A stretch of 64,000 nt of DNA from Saccharopolyspora flava (GTDB taxonomy: Bacteria > Actinomycetota > Actinomycetes > Mycobacteriales > Pseudonocardiaceae). The notes beneath the pieces were generated by a model that worked only from the letters and a program-made list of their open reading frames with translations, was not told the origin of the DNA and did no database searches. Shown here one piece after another: positions 51,812 to 59,973 of this stretch; the first letter of the stretch is position 1, and each line of letters opens with the position of its first letter. The DNA is taken from positions 372,001 through 436,000 of the forward strand of contig NZ_FOZX01000004.1 in assembly GCF_900116135.1 (NCBI RefSeq). The letters are read 5' to 3'. The translations under genes were made by a program, and so were the position numbers.

Positions 51812-52993
51812 TCACGCGAGCGCGACCGGCCATTCGGGCAGCGTCAGCGCCGAGTGCTCGAACCGGCCGGTCTCGGGCAGCTCGCCGGGGAGGGAGCGCA
51901 GCTCGGCGTTGCGGGTCTCCAGCGCCTCGGCCGTGGCGGGGAACATCACCGCGTCGCCCTCGTCGACCAGCGCCTGGTTGAGCTCGACGAACTCGCGGGT
52001 CCCCGCCTCGTAGGCGGCGAAGGCCTCGGCGTGGTCGGCGTGGGTGGCCAGTGCGCGGGCCAGCTCGTAGGCGCCGACCAGCGCCAGGCTCGACCCCTGC
52101 CCGGACAGGAACGACGGCGCGTGCGCGGCGTCGCCGACCAGCGCGACCCGGCCGCGCGACCACGCGGGCATCCGGATCTGGCTGACCGTGTCGAAGAACA
52201 GGTCGTCGGCCTCCTGCATGGCCTCGACCATCTTCGGGATCTCCCACCCGTCCCCGGCGAACGCCTCGGCGATCATCGCGCGCTGCGCGTCCGGGTCGCG
52301 CAGCAGCGCGTCCGCTGGCTGCGGGCAGGCCAGGTCGAGGAACGCGTGCACCGTCTCGCCGTCCTCGACGCCGTAGAGAATCGCGCCCTTGCCCGGCGCG
52401 TTCCACATCACGGCCTCGTGGGAGAGCCCGAAGGTGTTGGGCATGGTGAACCCGGCGAAGCAGAACCCCAGGTAGCGGTGGAACCCGGCCTCCGGTCCGA
52501 ACACGAGCTCGCGGGTCCGCGAGTGCAGCCCGTCGGCGCCCACCACCAGGTCGAAGTCCCGCTCGACGCCGCTGCGGAAGGTCACGCGCACGCCGTCGGC
52601 GCGCTCGTCGAGGGCCTCGATCGAGTCGCCGAAGACGAACTCCACGTCCTCGCGCACCGCCTCGTAGAGCACGTCGGTGAGGTCGCCGCGCCGGATCTCC
52701 AGGTCCTGCCCGTCGACGCCGCCCACCACGTGCTGCGGGTGCACCGACGCCGCGACCGAGCCGTCGGTGTTGAGGAACGTCAGCCGCCGCGACTCGACGT
52801 CGGCGGCCTGCAGCTGGGGGAGCACGCCCATCCGGCGCACGACCTCCAGCGCCGTCCCTCGCACGTCGATCGGGTAGCCACCGCTGCGCACGGCAGCGGC
52901 CTTCTCGACCACGGTCACCTCGAAACCGCTGCGCCGCAACCAGAAAGCCGTTGCGGGTCCGGCGATGCTCGCCCCTGATACGAGTGCTCTCAT
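51812..52993 (-). CDS. FAD-dependent aromatic monooxygenase
   Basis: A 393-residue class-A flavoprotein monooxygenase. The nucleotide fold is VSGASIAGPATAFWL (residue 4), with the DG motif LVVGADGLHSRTREL (~residue 157) and the GD motif RVALVGDAAHAPSFLSGQGSSLAL (~residue 278). The similarity is to the TetX/PHBH-like group, so hydroxylation of an aromatic or polyketide-like compound is expected. ATG at 52993 follows GGAGGCG. A divergent TetR gene and a perfect palindrome control its promoter. Confidence 0.88.
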   Translation of the reverse strand: MRALVSGASIAGPATAFWLRRSGFEVTVVEKAAAVRSGGYPIDVRGTALEVVRRMGVLPQLQAADVESRRLTFLNTDGSVAASVHPQHVVGGVDGQDLEIRRGDLTDVLYEAVREDVEFVFGDSIEALDERADGVRVTFRSGVERDFDLVVGADGLHSRTRELVFGPEAGFHRYLGFCFAGFTMPNTFGLSHEAVMWNAPGKGAILYGVEDGETVHAFLDLACPQPADALLRDPDAQRAMIAEAFAGDGWEIPKMVEAMQEADDLFFDTVSQIRMPAWSRGRVALVGDAAHAPSFLSGQGSSLALVGAYELARALATHADHAEAFAAYEAGTREFVELNQALVDEGDAVMFPATAEALETRNAELRSLPGELPETGRFEHSALTLPEWPVALA

Positions 52994-53057
52994 GTCCGCC
53001 TCCTACGTCGGCCGGGGGGAGCGATCGGTTCGCTCCGCGCTTCACCGGCTAAAAACT

Positions 53058-53076
53058 ACACTACACGGTGTAGTGT
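53058..53076. promoter_or_regulatory. TetR operator between the monooxygenase and TetR genes
   Basis: ACACTACAC-G-GTGTAGTGT, a perfect 19-bp palindrome 26 nt upstream of the TetR start and 64 nt upstream of the divergent monooxygenase start. The position predicts joint repression of both genes. Confidence 0.8.
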
Positions 53077-53102
53077 GGAATGGCTGAGAATAGGATGAGA
53101 AC

Positions 53103-53750
53103 ATGACGAGCCCCAGGACGGTCCCCGAGGCGGGTGCGCAGACGCCCGGCCGGCGCCGGCGTACCGAGATGAAGCGCGCGGCCATCCTGGACGCGGCGGA
53201 GGAGCTGTTCGTCTCGGAGGGCTTCGAGGTGACCAGCGTCGACGCCATCGCCGCGCGCGCCGAGGTCTCCAAGCGCACCGTCTACGACCACTTCGGCGAC
53301 AAGCGCGCGCTGTTCCAGGGGGTGCTGGAGCGCTCGGGCGAGGTGCTTCTGCGCACCGTCCACGCCGCCATCGACGAGGAGCTCACCGACGGGCGCGACC
53401 TGCGGGAGGCGCTGCGCGCCTTCGCGCAGCGGGTGACCACCGAGACGTTCCCGTCGTCGGTCTACGTCAACTTCCGGCGCCTCATCGGCCAGAACCCGCC
53501 CGTTCCGCGCCTTCCCGGCGGCCTCCACGACGAGCCGGAGCGCGCCCTGGAAGCCCGCTTCACCCGCTACGCCGAGGCGGGTGCGCTGCGCTTCGACAAC
53601 CCCCGCCGCGCCGTCCAGCACTTCATCGCCCTGACCATGCGCCTCGCCCTCGACGTCCTGGACGAAACCCCCGACCTCGCCCGCGACACCGACGAGCTCG
53701 ACGACCTCATCACCGACGGAGTCAACACCTTCCTCCGCGCCTACACCTGA
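53103..53750 (+). CDS. TetR-family regulator
   Basis: A 215-residue repressor with a typical helix-turn-helix (ILDAAEELFVSEGFEVTSVDAIAARAEVSKRTVYDHFGDKRALF, residues ~25-70) and an AefR-like C-terminal domain (FPSSVYVNFRRLIGQ). Divergent from the FAD monooxygenase, with a perfect palindromic operator between them. The inducer is presumably the monooxygenase substrate. Confidence 0.9.
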   Translation: MTSPRTVPEAGAQTPGRRRRTEMKRAAILDAAEELFVSEGFEVTSVDAIAARAEVSKRTVYDHFGDKRALFQGVLERSGEVLLRTVHAAIDEELTDGRDLREALRAFAQRVTTETFPSSVYVNFRRLIGQNPPVPRLPGGLHDEPERALEARFTRYAEAGALRFDNPRRAVQHFIALTMRLALDVLDETPDLARDTDELDDLITDGVNTFLRAYT

Positions 53751-53820
53751 ATCCCAGAACTCCCCACTCGGGCGCTGGGTGCTCTGGGCTGAGGGGTCTG
53801 GGGGTGTCGGTGGTCGCCAG

Positions 53821-53893
53821 GGGGCAGTTTTAGTGAAAACTGTCCGGACATTTCGGGCATCGACCCCCGACAGTTTTCACTAAAACTGTCCTG
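53821..53893. repeat. CAGTTTT/AAAACTG element J, paired inverted hairpins
   Basis: CAGTTTT-agtg-AAAACTG (53825-53842) and GACAGTTTT-cact-AAAACTGTC (53869-53890) are reverse complements of each other, so the element can fold as two short hairpins or one long one. It lies between convergent TetR and small-protein genes. The ATGATCA interior is missing. Confidence 0.85.
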
Positions 53894-53940
53894 CTCCAGG
53901 GGTCCCGACATCCGGAGGTGCCTCGCGGGGCGGCTGGGGC

Positions 53941-54180
53941 TCAGGGGGTGGTGGCGTTGTTGAGGAGGAGGGCCGCGTAGCGGCGGTGGGCGTCGGCGAT
54001 GAAGTGGTCCTCGCTCCAGCCGCGGTAGTTCTTCACCCGGCGAGCCCGGTGGCAGGCCAGGCAGGCGCGCAGGCCCCGCTTCGCCGAGGCCGTGACGAGG
54101 TTCGGCGGCACGAGCAGGTGGCCGCGCGGGCAGCGGGCCTTGCGTCCGTTGTGGTTCACGCCCGTGATCCTACGCGCCAC
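53941..54180 (-). CDS. small zinc-ribbon/HNH-like protein
   Basis: A protein of 79 (or 72) residues with the pattern CPRGH-x(15-20)-CLACHRARR, the small zinc-binding unit seen in many actinobacterial HNH-like proteins; the nuclease His-Asn-His core itself is not obvious. GTG at 54180 is the longest start, but it lies inside a 25-bp palindrome, so GTG at 54159 (AGGA 10 nt upstream) may be right. Function unknown. Confidence 0.6.
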   Translation of the reverse strand: MARRITGVNHNGRKARCPRGHLLVPPNLVTASAKRGLRACLACHRARRVKNYRGWSEDHFIADAHRRYAALLLNNATTP

Positions 54181-54201
54181 TAGTAACAGTGTGACTAGTG
54201 G
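54177..54201. promoter_or_regulatory. 25-bp near-perfect palindrome
   Basis: CCACTAGTAACA-G-TGTGACTAGTGG, with 11 of 12 pairs matched. It lies in the divergent region between the small zinc-ribbon gene and the XRE regulator. The AGTNACA-N-TGTNACT centre is the style of TetR/AcrR operators, but no TetR gene is next to it. Confidence 0.6.
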
Positions 54202-54321
54202 TCTGATCTCGATCGGAGCGGGCGAGACGGTCGGGTGCTCGCCGCCTCGTGGCCGGGTGAATCCGTTCCGCCGTCAGCAGAACGGCGCGTGGGCGGAGTC
54301 CGGCGGTGTCACGATGTGGGC

Positions 54322-54642
54322 ATGGCGGACGTCGTGGACCTCCAGCACAAGCGCAAGCCCGCCCCCGAGCCGCTGTGGCGCGAGGAGCTCGGCCGGACGC
54401 TGCGCGCGGCGCGGGAGGACCGCGGGGACCGGCTCGTCGACATCGCCGAGCGCGCCGGGGTCTCCCCGCAGTACCTCTCGGAGGTGGAGCGGGGCCGCAA
54501 GGAACCGTCGAGCGAGATGATCGCCGCCATCACCGGCGCGCTCGGAATCGAGCTCCCGGACCTGCTCATCACCATCGCCGGCGACGTCCGCAGCGCGGCC
54601 CCGATCGCCCCACCCGCAGGACCAGTCCTGATGGCCGCCTAG
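54322..54642 (+). CDS. XRE-family regulator of clpP (PopR/ClgR type)
   Basis: A 106-residue single-domain regulator. LGRTLRAAREDRGDRLVDIAERAGVSPQYLSEVERGRKEPSSEMIAAITGALGIELPDLL matches the ClgR/PopR group that activates clp genes in Streptomyces and Corynebacterium. It ends in VLMAA; in those proteins a terminal Ala-Ala marks the activator for ClpP degradation, creating feedback. It faces the two-gene clpP operon 203 nt away. The choice between PopR and ClgR is open. Confidence 0.8.
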   Translation: MADVVDLQHKRKPAPEPLWREELGRTLRAAREDRGDRLVDIAERAGVSPQYLSEVERGRKEPSSEMIAAITGALGIELPDLLITIAGDVRSAAPIAPPAGPVLMAA

Positions 54643-54652
54643 GCGAGATGTC

Positions 54653-54676
54653 ACGCGGCGAAGCCGCGTTCTCTTT
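54653..54676 (+). terminator. intrinsic terminator after the XRE gene
   Basis: ACGCGGC-GAA-GCCGCGT followed by TCTCTTT: a seven-pair stem, tri-loop and T-rich tail 10 nt after the stop codon. This is the only convergent gap wider than 50 bp without a CAGTTTT-type or GTCGAAAAC-type element. Confidence 0.75.
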
Positions 54677-54845
54677 CATCACCTCAGACGCTGGCACCGC
54701 CGCAGGTTCTGATCGGCTTCGTGGCGAGTACGCCGTGACGCCGCGTATAGACATACTCAAGGAGCGGCGCACGGAGTCCACGGAGCCGATCAGGTTCTGC
54801 TACCCGCACCGCCAAGCAAGTTGACCCCTCAACAGTCTTTAATTC

Positions 54846-55436
54846 TCACCCCCGTTCGTCCAGGACGTGGTCGGCTAGTCCGTAGTCGACGGCCTGCTGG
54901 GCGTCGAAGACGCGGTCGCGGTCGGTGTCGTGCCGGAGCGTGGCCGCGTCGCGGCCGGTGTGCCGGGACAGGATCTCCTCCAGCTGGGTGCGCACCCGGA
55001 TCACCTCGTCGGCCTGCAGGATGAGGTCGGGGATCGTGCCCCGGCCCTGCGCGGCCGGTTGGTGCAGCACCACCCGGGTGTGCGGCAGCACGGCGCGGCG
55101 ACCGGGGGCTCCGGCGGCGAGCAGGACCGCGCTGGCCGCGACGGCCTGACCGACGCAGGTCGTGGCGACCGGGGACTTGACGTAGCGGATGGTGTCGTAG
55201 AGGGCCAGCATCGCCGACGGATCGCCGCCCTCGGAGTTGATGTAGAGGTTGATCTCCCGGTCGGGGCTGTCGGCCTCCAGGTGCAGCAGCTGCGCGATGA
55301 GCGCGTTGGCCACGCCCGAGTCGATCGGCGTGCCCAGGTAGACGATGCGCTCGGCGAGCAGGTGCGAGTAGACGTCCATGATCCGCTCGCCGCCGCCGTC
55401 GCGGGTGATCACGTTGGGGATCGTGTAGCTGCTCAT
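54846..55436 (-). CDS. ClpP-family protein with Ala at the catalytic Ser position
   Basis: A 196-residue ClpP fold. The oxyanion/Gly-rich turn [18 protein letters not shown], the catalytic His in VVLHQP and the Asp in [15 protein letters not shown] are present. The nucleophile region, GQAAS in active ClpPs, reads [11 protein letters not shown]: Ala is at the Ser position and a Ser occurs two residues later. It is therefore probably inactive or regulatory, like ClpR subunits, unless the shifted Ser works. It overlaps the upstream clpP by 4 nt, so the two likely form one mixed complex. Confidence 0.88.
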   Translation of the reverse strand: MSSYTIPNVITRDGGGERIMDVYSHLLAERIVYLGTPIDSGVANALIAQLLHLEADSPDREINLYINSEGGDPSAMLALYDTIRYVKSPVATTCVGQAVAASAVLLAAGAPGRRAVLPHTRVVLHQPAAQGRGTIPDLILQADEVIRVRTQLEEILSRHTGRDAATLRHDTDRDRVFDAQQAVDYGLADHVLDERG

Positions 55437-56056
55437 GCCCGCACCCCCGTCTCGGCGCCGAGACCCATCGGGGTGCGCGTGGGCATCACCTCGCCGAGCT
55501 CGTCGACGATCCGGTCGACGAACCCGTAGTCGCGGGCCTGCTCGCTGGTGAACCAGCGGTCGTGCAGCGAGTCGGCGAAGATCCGCTCCAGCGGCTGCCC
55601 GGTGTCCTCGGCGATGAGCCCGAGCACCGTGTCGCGCGTGTAGCGCAGGTCGTCGGCCTGCACCTCGACCTCGACGGCCGAGCCGCTGATCCCCGACGAG
55701 CCCTGGTGCATCAGGATGCGCGCGTGCGGCAGCGCGAACCGCTTGCCGGCCGCGCCCGCCGACAGCAGGAACTGGCCCGCGCTGCACGCCAGCCCGAGAG
55801 CGAGGGTGGACACGTCGCAGGGCACCAGGCGCATCACGTCGCGGATCGCCAGCATCGACGGCACGGAACCGCCGGGGGAGTGGATCCACAGCGCGATGTC
55901 CTTGCCGGGATCGGCGTGCGCCAGCGACAGCATCTGGGTGATCAGCACGGTGCCGTTGTCGTCGTCCAGCGGCCCGTCGAGCACCAGAACCCGCTGGTCG
56001 TAGTACTTCTCGCGAAGCCGGTGGTCGAACATCGGCTGCTTGTCGTCATCGCTCAT
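55433..56056 (-). CDS. clpP: ATP-dependent Clp protease proteolytic subunit
   Basis: A 207-residue serine protease subunit. [15 protein letters not shown] gives the oxyanion region, [14 protein letters not shown] the nucleophile Ser (~residue 98), ILMHQG the His and [13 protein letters not shown] the Asp. The GLACSAGQF form resembles the first gene of the Streptomyces clpP3-clpP4 pair. First gene of the two-clpP operon; the facing XRE gene is its probable activator. ATG at 56056. Confidence 0.93.
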   Translation of the reverse strand: MSDDDKQPMFDHRLREKYYDQRVLVLDGPLDDDNGTVLITQMLSLAHADPGKDIALWIHSPGGSVPSMLAIRDVMRLVPCDVSTLALGLACSAGQFLLSAGAAGKRFALPHARILMHQGSSGISGSAVEVEVQADDLRYTRDTVLGLIAEDTGQPLERIFADSLHDRWFTSEQARDYGFVDRIVDELGEVMPTRTPMGLGAETGVRA

Positions 56057-56085
56057 GCCCCGAGCCTGCCCCCGCAACCGTCACC

Positions 56086-56099
56086 GCGAGCCCCCTCGC
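56086..56099. promoter_or_regulatory. GCGAG-CCCC-CTCGC inverted repeat before clpP
   Basis: Perfect 5-bp arms, 30 nt upstream of the clpP start in a 63-nt gap. It is the only dyad there and a candidate site for the XRE regulator; similar GC-rich dyads are bound by ClgR proteins, but the match is short. Confidence 0.35.
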
Positions 56100-56119
56100 T
56101 GCCCCCGGCGGATCCGCTC

Positions 56120-56746
56120 TCAGCAGCGCGGGAGCGTTCCGGCCCGGTCGGTCATGGCGCTGAACAGGGCGGTCGCGGTGTCGACGAGCTGGTCGCGGGT
56201 GACGGTGATGAGGCCGTTGAGCCAGGCGAGGAGGAGTTCGCTGAAGCCGCCGACCAGGATCGAGGCGGTGATCATGCGCAGCGGGTCGCCGGAACCGCCC
56301 GCGTTGACGTGGCCGGCGATGGCGAAACCGGTCTCCACGCGGCGGCGGTTGAGCTTCTCGTTGCCCAGCGCCTCGACGTAGAGGACGCGGCCGCGGCGGT
56401 GGTCGGCGTCGATGAACTCGACCGTGGCGCGCACGAGGGCGCGCATCCGGTCGTGCTCGTCGGCGGCGTCGACGGCGTCGGTGACCTGCTCGCGCAGCTG
56501 GTCGATGAGCTGGTCGTAGAGGGCGATGACCAGGTCGTCGAGGTCGGCGAAGCTCTCGTAGAAGTAGCGCGGGTTGAGCCGCGCGGACTGGCAGATCGCG
56601 CGCACCGACGTTCCGGACCAGCCCTCGGTGCCGAGCAGTTCGAGGGCGGCGTCGAGCAGCAGCGCGCGCCGCGCCGACACCCGGTCGGCGGCGGGAACTC
56701 CCGCCCAGCGGGTGCTTTTCGCGGAATCATCAGGTCTTGGCAACAC
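56120..56746 (-). CDS. TetR-family regulator of the epoxide hydrolase cluster
   Basis: A 208-residue repressor: RRALLLDAALELLGTEGWSGTSVRAICQSARLNPRYFYESFADLDDLV is the helix-turn-helix. GTG at 56746 stands directly next to the CGTTA-CCA-TAACG palindrome. Divergent from the epoxide hydrolase operon, which is its likely target. Confidence 0.88.
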   Translation of the reverse strand: MLPRPDDSAKSTRWAGVPAADRVSARRALLLDAALELLGTEGWSGTSVRAICQSARLNPRYFYESFADLDDLVIALYDQLIDQLREQVTDAVDAADEHDRMRALVRATVEFIDADHRRGRVLYVEALGNEKLNRRRVETGFAIAGHVNAGGSGDPLRMITASILVGGFSELLLAWLNGLITVTRDQLVDTATALFSAMTDRAGTLPRC

Positions 56747-56747
56747 G

Positions 56748-56760
56748 CGTTACCATAACG
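56748..56760. promoter_or_regulatory. TetR operator CGTTA-CCA-TAACG
   Basis: A perfect 13-bp dyad at the 5' edge of the TetR gene in the divergent region with the epoxide hydrolase gene. Position suggests autoregulation and control of the catabolic operon. Confidence 0.6.
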
Positions 56761-56828
56761 TATGTTTCTGGCAACGGCTGTTTCCAGTCATCCCGGTTCG
56801 CACGCGCGCCCAGGCCAGGAGGCCACGC

Positions 56829-57788
56829 ATGCCCGAACGCACCGTCAGCTGCAACGGCGTGGACCTGCACGTCGTGGAAGAGGGATCCGGACCGCCGGTG
56901 ATCTTCTCGCACGGCTTCCCGGAACTCGCCTACTCGTGGCGGCACCAGCTGCCCGCCCTCGCCCGCGCCGGATATCGCGCGATCGCCCCCGACCAGCGCG
57001 GATACGGTCGCTCCTCGCGCCCGGTGAACATCGCCGACTACGACATCGAGCACCTCAGCGGTGATCTCATCGCGCTGCTCGACGAGCTCGGCGAGGACGA
57101 GGCGGTCTTCGTCGGCCACGACTGGGGGTCGATGGTCGTGTGGCAGACCGCGCTGCTGCACCCCGAGCGCGTCGCCGGGGTGTGCGGGATGAGCGTGCCG
57201 TTCACGCCGCGCCCGCCGGTCCCGCCGACCCAGGCGTTCCGGTCCCGCTACGGCGAGAACTTCTTCTACATCCTGTACTTCCAGGAACCCGGTGTCGCTG
57301 ACGCCGAGCTCAACGCCCGGCCCGGCGAGACGATGCGGCGGATGCTCGCCGGAACCCGCGTCGAGCCGGACCGGCCCGGCGGCATGGACGTCGCCGACGA
57401 CGGGCGCGGGTTCGTCGACCGCTTCCCCGAGATGACCGAGCTCCCCGCCTGGTTGAGCCAGGACGAGCTCGACTTCTACATCGGCGAGTTCACCCGCACC
57501 GGCTTCACCGGCGGGCTCAACTGGTACCGCAACTTCGACCGCAACTGGGAGCGGACGCCGCAGCTGGCCGGGGCGAAGGTCGAGGTGCCCAGCTTCTTCA
57601 TCGCGGGCACGGCCGACCCGGTGATCGTCATGACGCCACCGTCCGTTCAGGACTCCTGGCGGTCCGACAACCGCGGCGACGTCTTCGTCGAGGGCGCGGG
57701 GCACTGGGTGCAGCAGGAGGCGCCCGAGGAGGTCAACGCCGCCCTCCTCGGATTCCTCGACTCGATCGGCCACGGGGAGAAAGCATGA
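56829..57788 (+). CDS. alpha/beta-hydrolase epoxide hydrolase
   Basis: A 319-residue epoxide hydrolase. HGFPELAYSWRHQ carries the oxyanion HG-x-P motif, the nucleophile Asp is in VGHDWGSMV (~residue 99), a lid Tyr is in GGLNWYRNFD and the catalytic His in GAGHWVQQEAP (~residue 296). It hydrolyses an epoxide to a diol. ATG at 56829 follows AGGAGG. The downstream LLM monooxygenase overlaps by 4 nt, a natural epoxide-forming partner. Confidence 0.92.
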   Translation: MPERTVSCNGVDLHVVEEGSGPPVIFSHGFPELAYSWRHQLPALARAGYRAIAPDQRGYGRSSRPVNIADYDIEHLSGDLIALLDELGEDEAVFVGHDWGSMVVWQTALLHPERVAGVCGMSVPFTPRPPVPPTQAFRSRYGENFFYILYFQEPGVADAELNARPGETMRRMLAGTRVEPDRPGGMDVADDGRGFVDRFPEMTELPAWLSQDELDFYIGEFTRTGFTGGLNWYRNFDRNWERTPQLAGAKVEVPSFFIAGTADPVIVMTPPSVQDSWRSDNRGDVFVEGAGHWVQQEAPEEVNAALLGFLDSIGHGEKA

Positions 57789-58972
57789 GCGCACCGCTGA
57801 ACTTCGGGGTCTTCTACGCGCCGTTCCACCCGCTCGGCCAGGACCCGACGCTGGCGCTGGAGTACGACCTGGAGCGCGTCGAAGCGCTGGACCGCTTCGG
57901 TTTCGACGAGGCCTGGTTCGGCGAGCACCACTCCGGCGGCTACGAGATCATCTCCTGCCCGGAGATCTTCATCGCCGCCGCCGCGCAGCGCACCCGCCAC
58001 ATCCGGCTCGGCACCGGAGTCGTCTCGCTGCCGTACCACAACCCGTGGCTGCTGGCCGACCGGCTGGTCACCCTCGATCACCTCACGCGCGGACGCCTCA
58101 TCTTCGGCGCCGGACCCGGGGCGCTGCCCACCGACGCCTACGTGCTGGGCATCGACCCGGTCGAGCAGCGGCGGATGATGGAGGAGTCGCTGGAGACGAT
58201 CCTCGCGCTGTTCCGCGGCGAGGAACCGGTGACCCGCAAGACCGACTGGTTCCAGCTCAACGAGGCGCGGCTGCAGGTCCGGCCGTACCAGTGGCCGCAC
58301 CCGGAAGTCGCGGTGGCCGCGATGGTCTCGCCGTCGGGACCCCGGCTGGCGGGCAAGTACGGGACGTCGCTGCTGTCGCTGTCGATGTCGGCGGCGAGCG
58401 AGGGCTTCGCTGCGATCGGCAAGGCCTGGGGCGTGGTCCAGGAGCAGGCCGCCAAGGCCGGCAACCCCGAGCCCGACCGCTCGACGTGGCGGGTGCTGGG
58501 CACCATGCACCTCGCCGAGACCCGCGAGCAGGCCGTCGACGACTGCACCTACGGGCTGCAGGAGTTCGCCGGGTACTTCGGCGGCGGCGCGGGATTCGTG
58601 CCGCTCGCCGAGAACACCGACGGAAAACCCAAGGGCCGCAGGGAATTCGTCGAGGAGTACGCCCAGTCCGACAGCGTCGTCATCGGCACCCCGGACGACG
58701 CCATCGAGCACATCGAGGACCTGCTGGACCAGGCGGGCGGCTTCGGCACGTTCCTGCTGCTCGGCCACGACTGGGCCTCGCCGGAGCGCACCCTCAACTC
58801 CTACCGGTTGTTCGCCCGGCACGTGATCCCGCACTTCAAGGGGCGGTTGGCGGCGCCGCGCGCCTCGCACGAGTGGGCCGTGGGCCAGCGCGACGAGATC
58901 TTCGGCCGGGCGGGCAAGGCTGTGGTCAAGGCGCACGAGCAGCACGTCGCCGAGACCGAGGCGAGCTCCTGA
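57785..58972 (+). CDS. LLM-class flavin-dependent monooxygenase (limonene 1,2-monooxygenase-like)
   Basis: A 395-residue bacterial-luciferase-fold monooxygenase. AWFGEHHSGGYEIISCPEIFIAAAAQRT and LGTGVVSLPYHNPWLLADRLVTLDHLTRGR are the LLM core; the C-terminal SYRLFARHVIPHFKGRL is like limonene monooxygenases. It needs reduced FMN or FAD from a separate reductase not seen here. With the epoxide hydrolase upstream it could form and open a terpene-type epoxide; the substrate is inferred. Confidence 0.85.
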   Translation: MSAPLNFGVFYAPFHPLGQDPTLALEYDLERVEALDRFGFDEAWFGEHHSGGYEIISCPEIFIAAAAQRTRHIRLGTGVVSLPYHNPWLLADRLVTLDHLTRGRLIFGAGPGALPTDAYVLGIDPVEQRRMMEESLETILALFRGEEPVTRKTDWFQLNEARLQVRPYQWPHPEVAVAAMVSPSGPRLAGKYGTSLLSLSMSAASEGFAAIGKAWGVVQEQAAKAGNPEPDRSTWRVLGTMHLAETREQAVDDCTYGLQEFAGYFGGGAGFVPLAENTDGKPKGRREFVEEYAQSDSVVIGTPDDAIEHIEDLLDQAGGFGTFLLLGHDWASPERTLNSYRLFARHVIPHFKGRLAAPRASHEWAVGQRDEIFGRAGKAVVKAHEQHVAETEASS

Positions 58973-59973
58973 TGCGCGCGGCGGCGCTGCGCTCCGGACG
59001 GCTGGTCGTCCGCGACGACGTGCCCGAACCCGTTCCCGGGCCGGGCCAGGTGCTGGCGCGGGTCGTCGCGTGCGGGATCTGCGGATCGGACCTGCACTTC
59101 GCGCGGCACGGCGACCGGATGCTGGCGCTGGGCGAGGAGATGGGGCAGCCCAGCGGGATCGACCTGGACCGCGACGTGTTCCTGGGGCACGAGTTCGCGG
59201 CCGAGGTCCTGGAGGTCGGGCCCGGTGTGGACTCCGCGCGGGTCGGGGACCTGGTGACGTCGATGCCGATCCTGCTGGGCGAGGGCGGGATGCAGCCGAT
59301 CGTCTACTCCAACACCGTCGCCGCCGGTTACGGCGAGCGGCTGCTGCTGTCGGCTCCGCTGCTGCTGCCGGTGCCCGACGGGGTGCCCGCGCATCACGCG
59401 GCGCTGACCGAGCCTATGGCGGTCGGGCTGCACGCGGTCACCAAGTCCGGCATCCAGGACGGCGAGAGCGCGCTGGTCCTGGGCTGCGGTCCGGTCGGGC
59501 TGTCGGTCATCGCGGCGCTGAAGACGCGCGGCGTGGAGGAGGTCGTGGCCTCGGACCTGTCCCCGGCGCGGCGGGGGCTCGCGACGACGCTCGGGGCCTC
59601 CCGCGTCGTCGACCCCCGCGAGGAAAGTCCTTGGGGCGGTGGGAATCCCGTGGTGTTCGAGGCCATCGGCGTGCCCGGTGTCCTCGACGACGTCCTCAAG
59701 CGCGCGCCGCGCGAGGCCCGCGTGGTCGTGGTCGGGGTGTGCATGGAGACCGACTCGATCAACCCTCACTTCGGGATCAGCAAGGAGCTCAGCGTCCGGT
59801 TCGCCCTCGGCTACAGCCCCGAGGAGTTCGCGGCCTCGCTGCGCAACATCGCCGAAGGCGTCATCGACGTGGCACCGCTGGTGACCGCGCGAGTCCCCCT
59901 CGACGAGATCCCGTGGGCGTTCGAGGCGCTCGGAAATCCGGAAGAGCACTGCAAGATCATCGTGGAGCCGTGA
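58972..59973 (+). CDS. zinc-dependent medium-chain alcohol dehydrogenase
   Basis: A 333-residue MDR-family dehydrogenase. Catalytic zinc ligands are Cys in CGICGSDLH and His-Glu in LGHEFAAEVLEVG; the Rossmann motif is GCGPVGLSVIAAL. The four-Cys structural zinc loop is missing, replaced by MPILLGEGGMQPIVY. It probably oxidises the diol or alcohol made by the preceding enzymes. TGATG overlap with the LLM gene. Confidence 0.9.
   Translation: MRAAALRSGRLVVRDDVPEPVPGPGQVLARVVACGICGSDLHFARHGDRMLALGEEMGQPSGIDLDRDVFLGHEFAAEVLEVGPGVDSARVGDLVTSMPILLGEGGMQPIVYSNTVAAGYGERLLLSAPLLLPVPDGVPAHHAALTEPMAVGLHAVTKSGIQDGESALVLGCGPVGLSVIAALKTRGVEEVVASDLSPARRGLATTLGASRVVDPREESPWGGGNPVVFEAIGVPGVLDDVLKRAPREARVVVVGVCMETDSINPHFGISKELSVRFALGYSPEEFAASLRNIAEGVIDVAPLVTARVPLDEIPWAFEALGNPEEHCKIIVEP

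Noticed and set aside
54648-54824. 58-codon gene after the XRE regulator
   Set aside because: Starts inside the terminator hairpin, no ribosome site, no known family; kept only as an observation about the gap.
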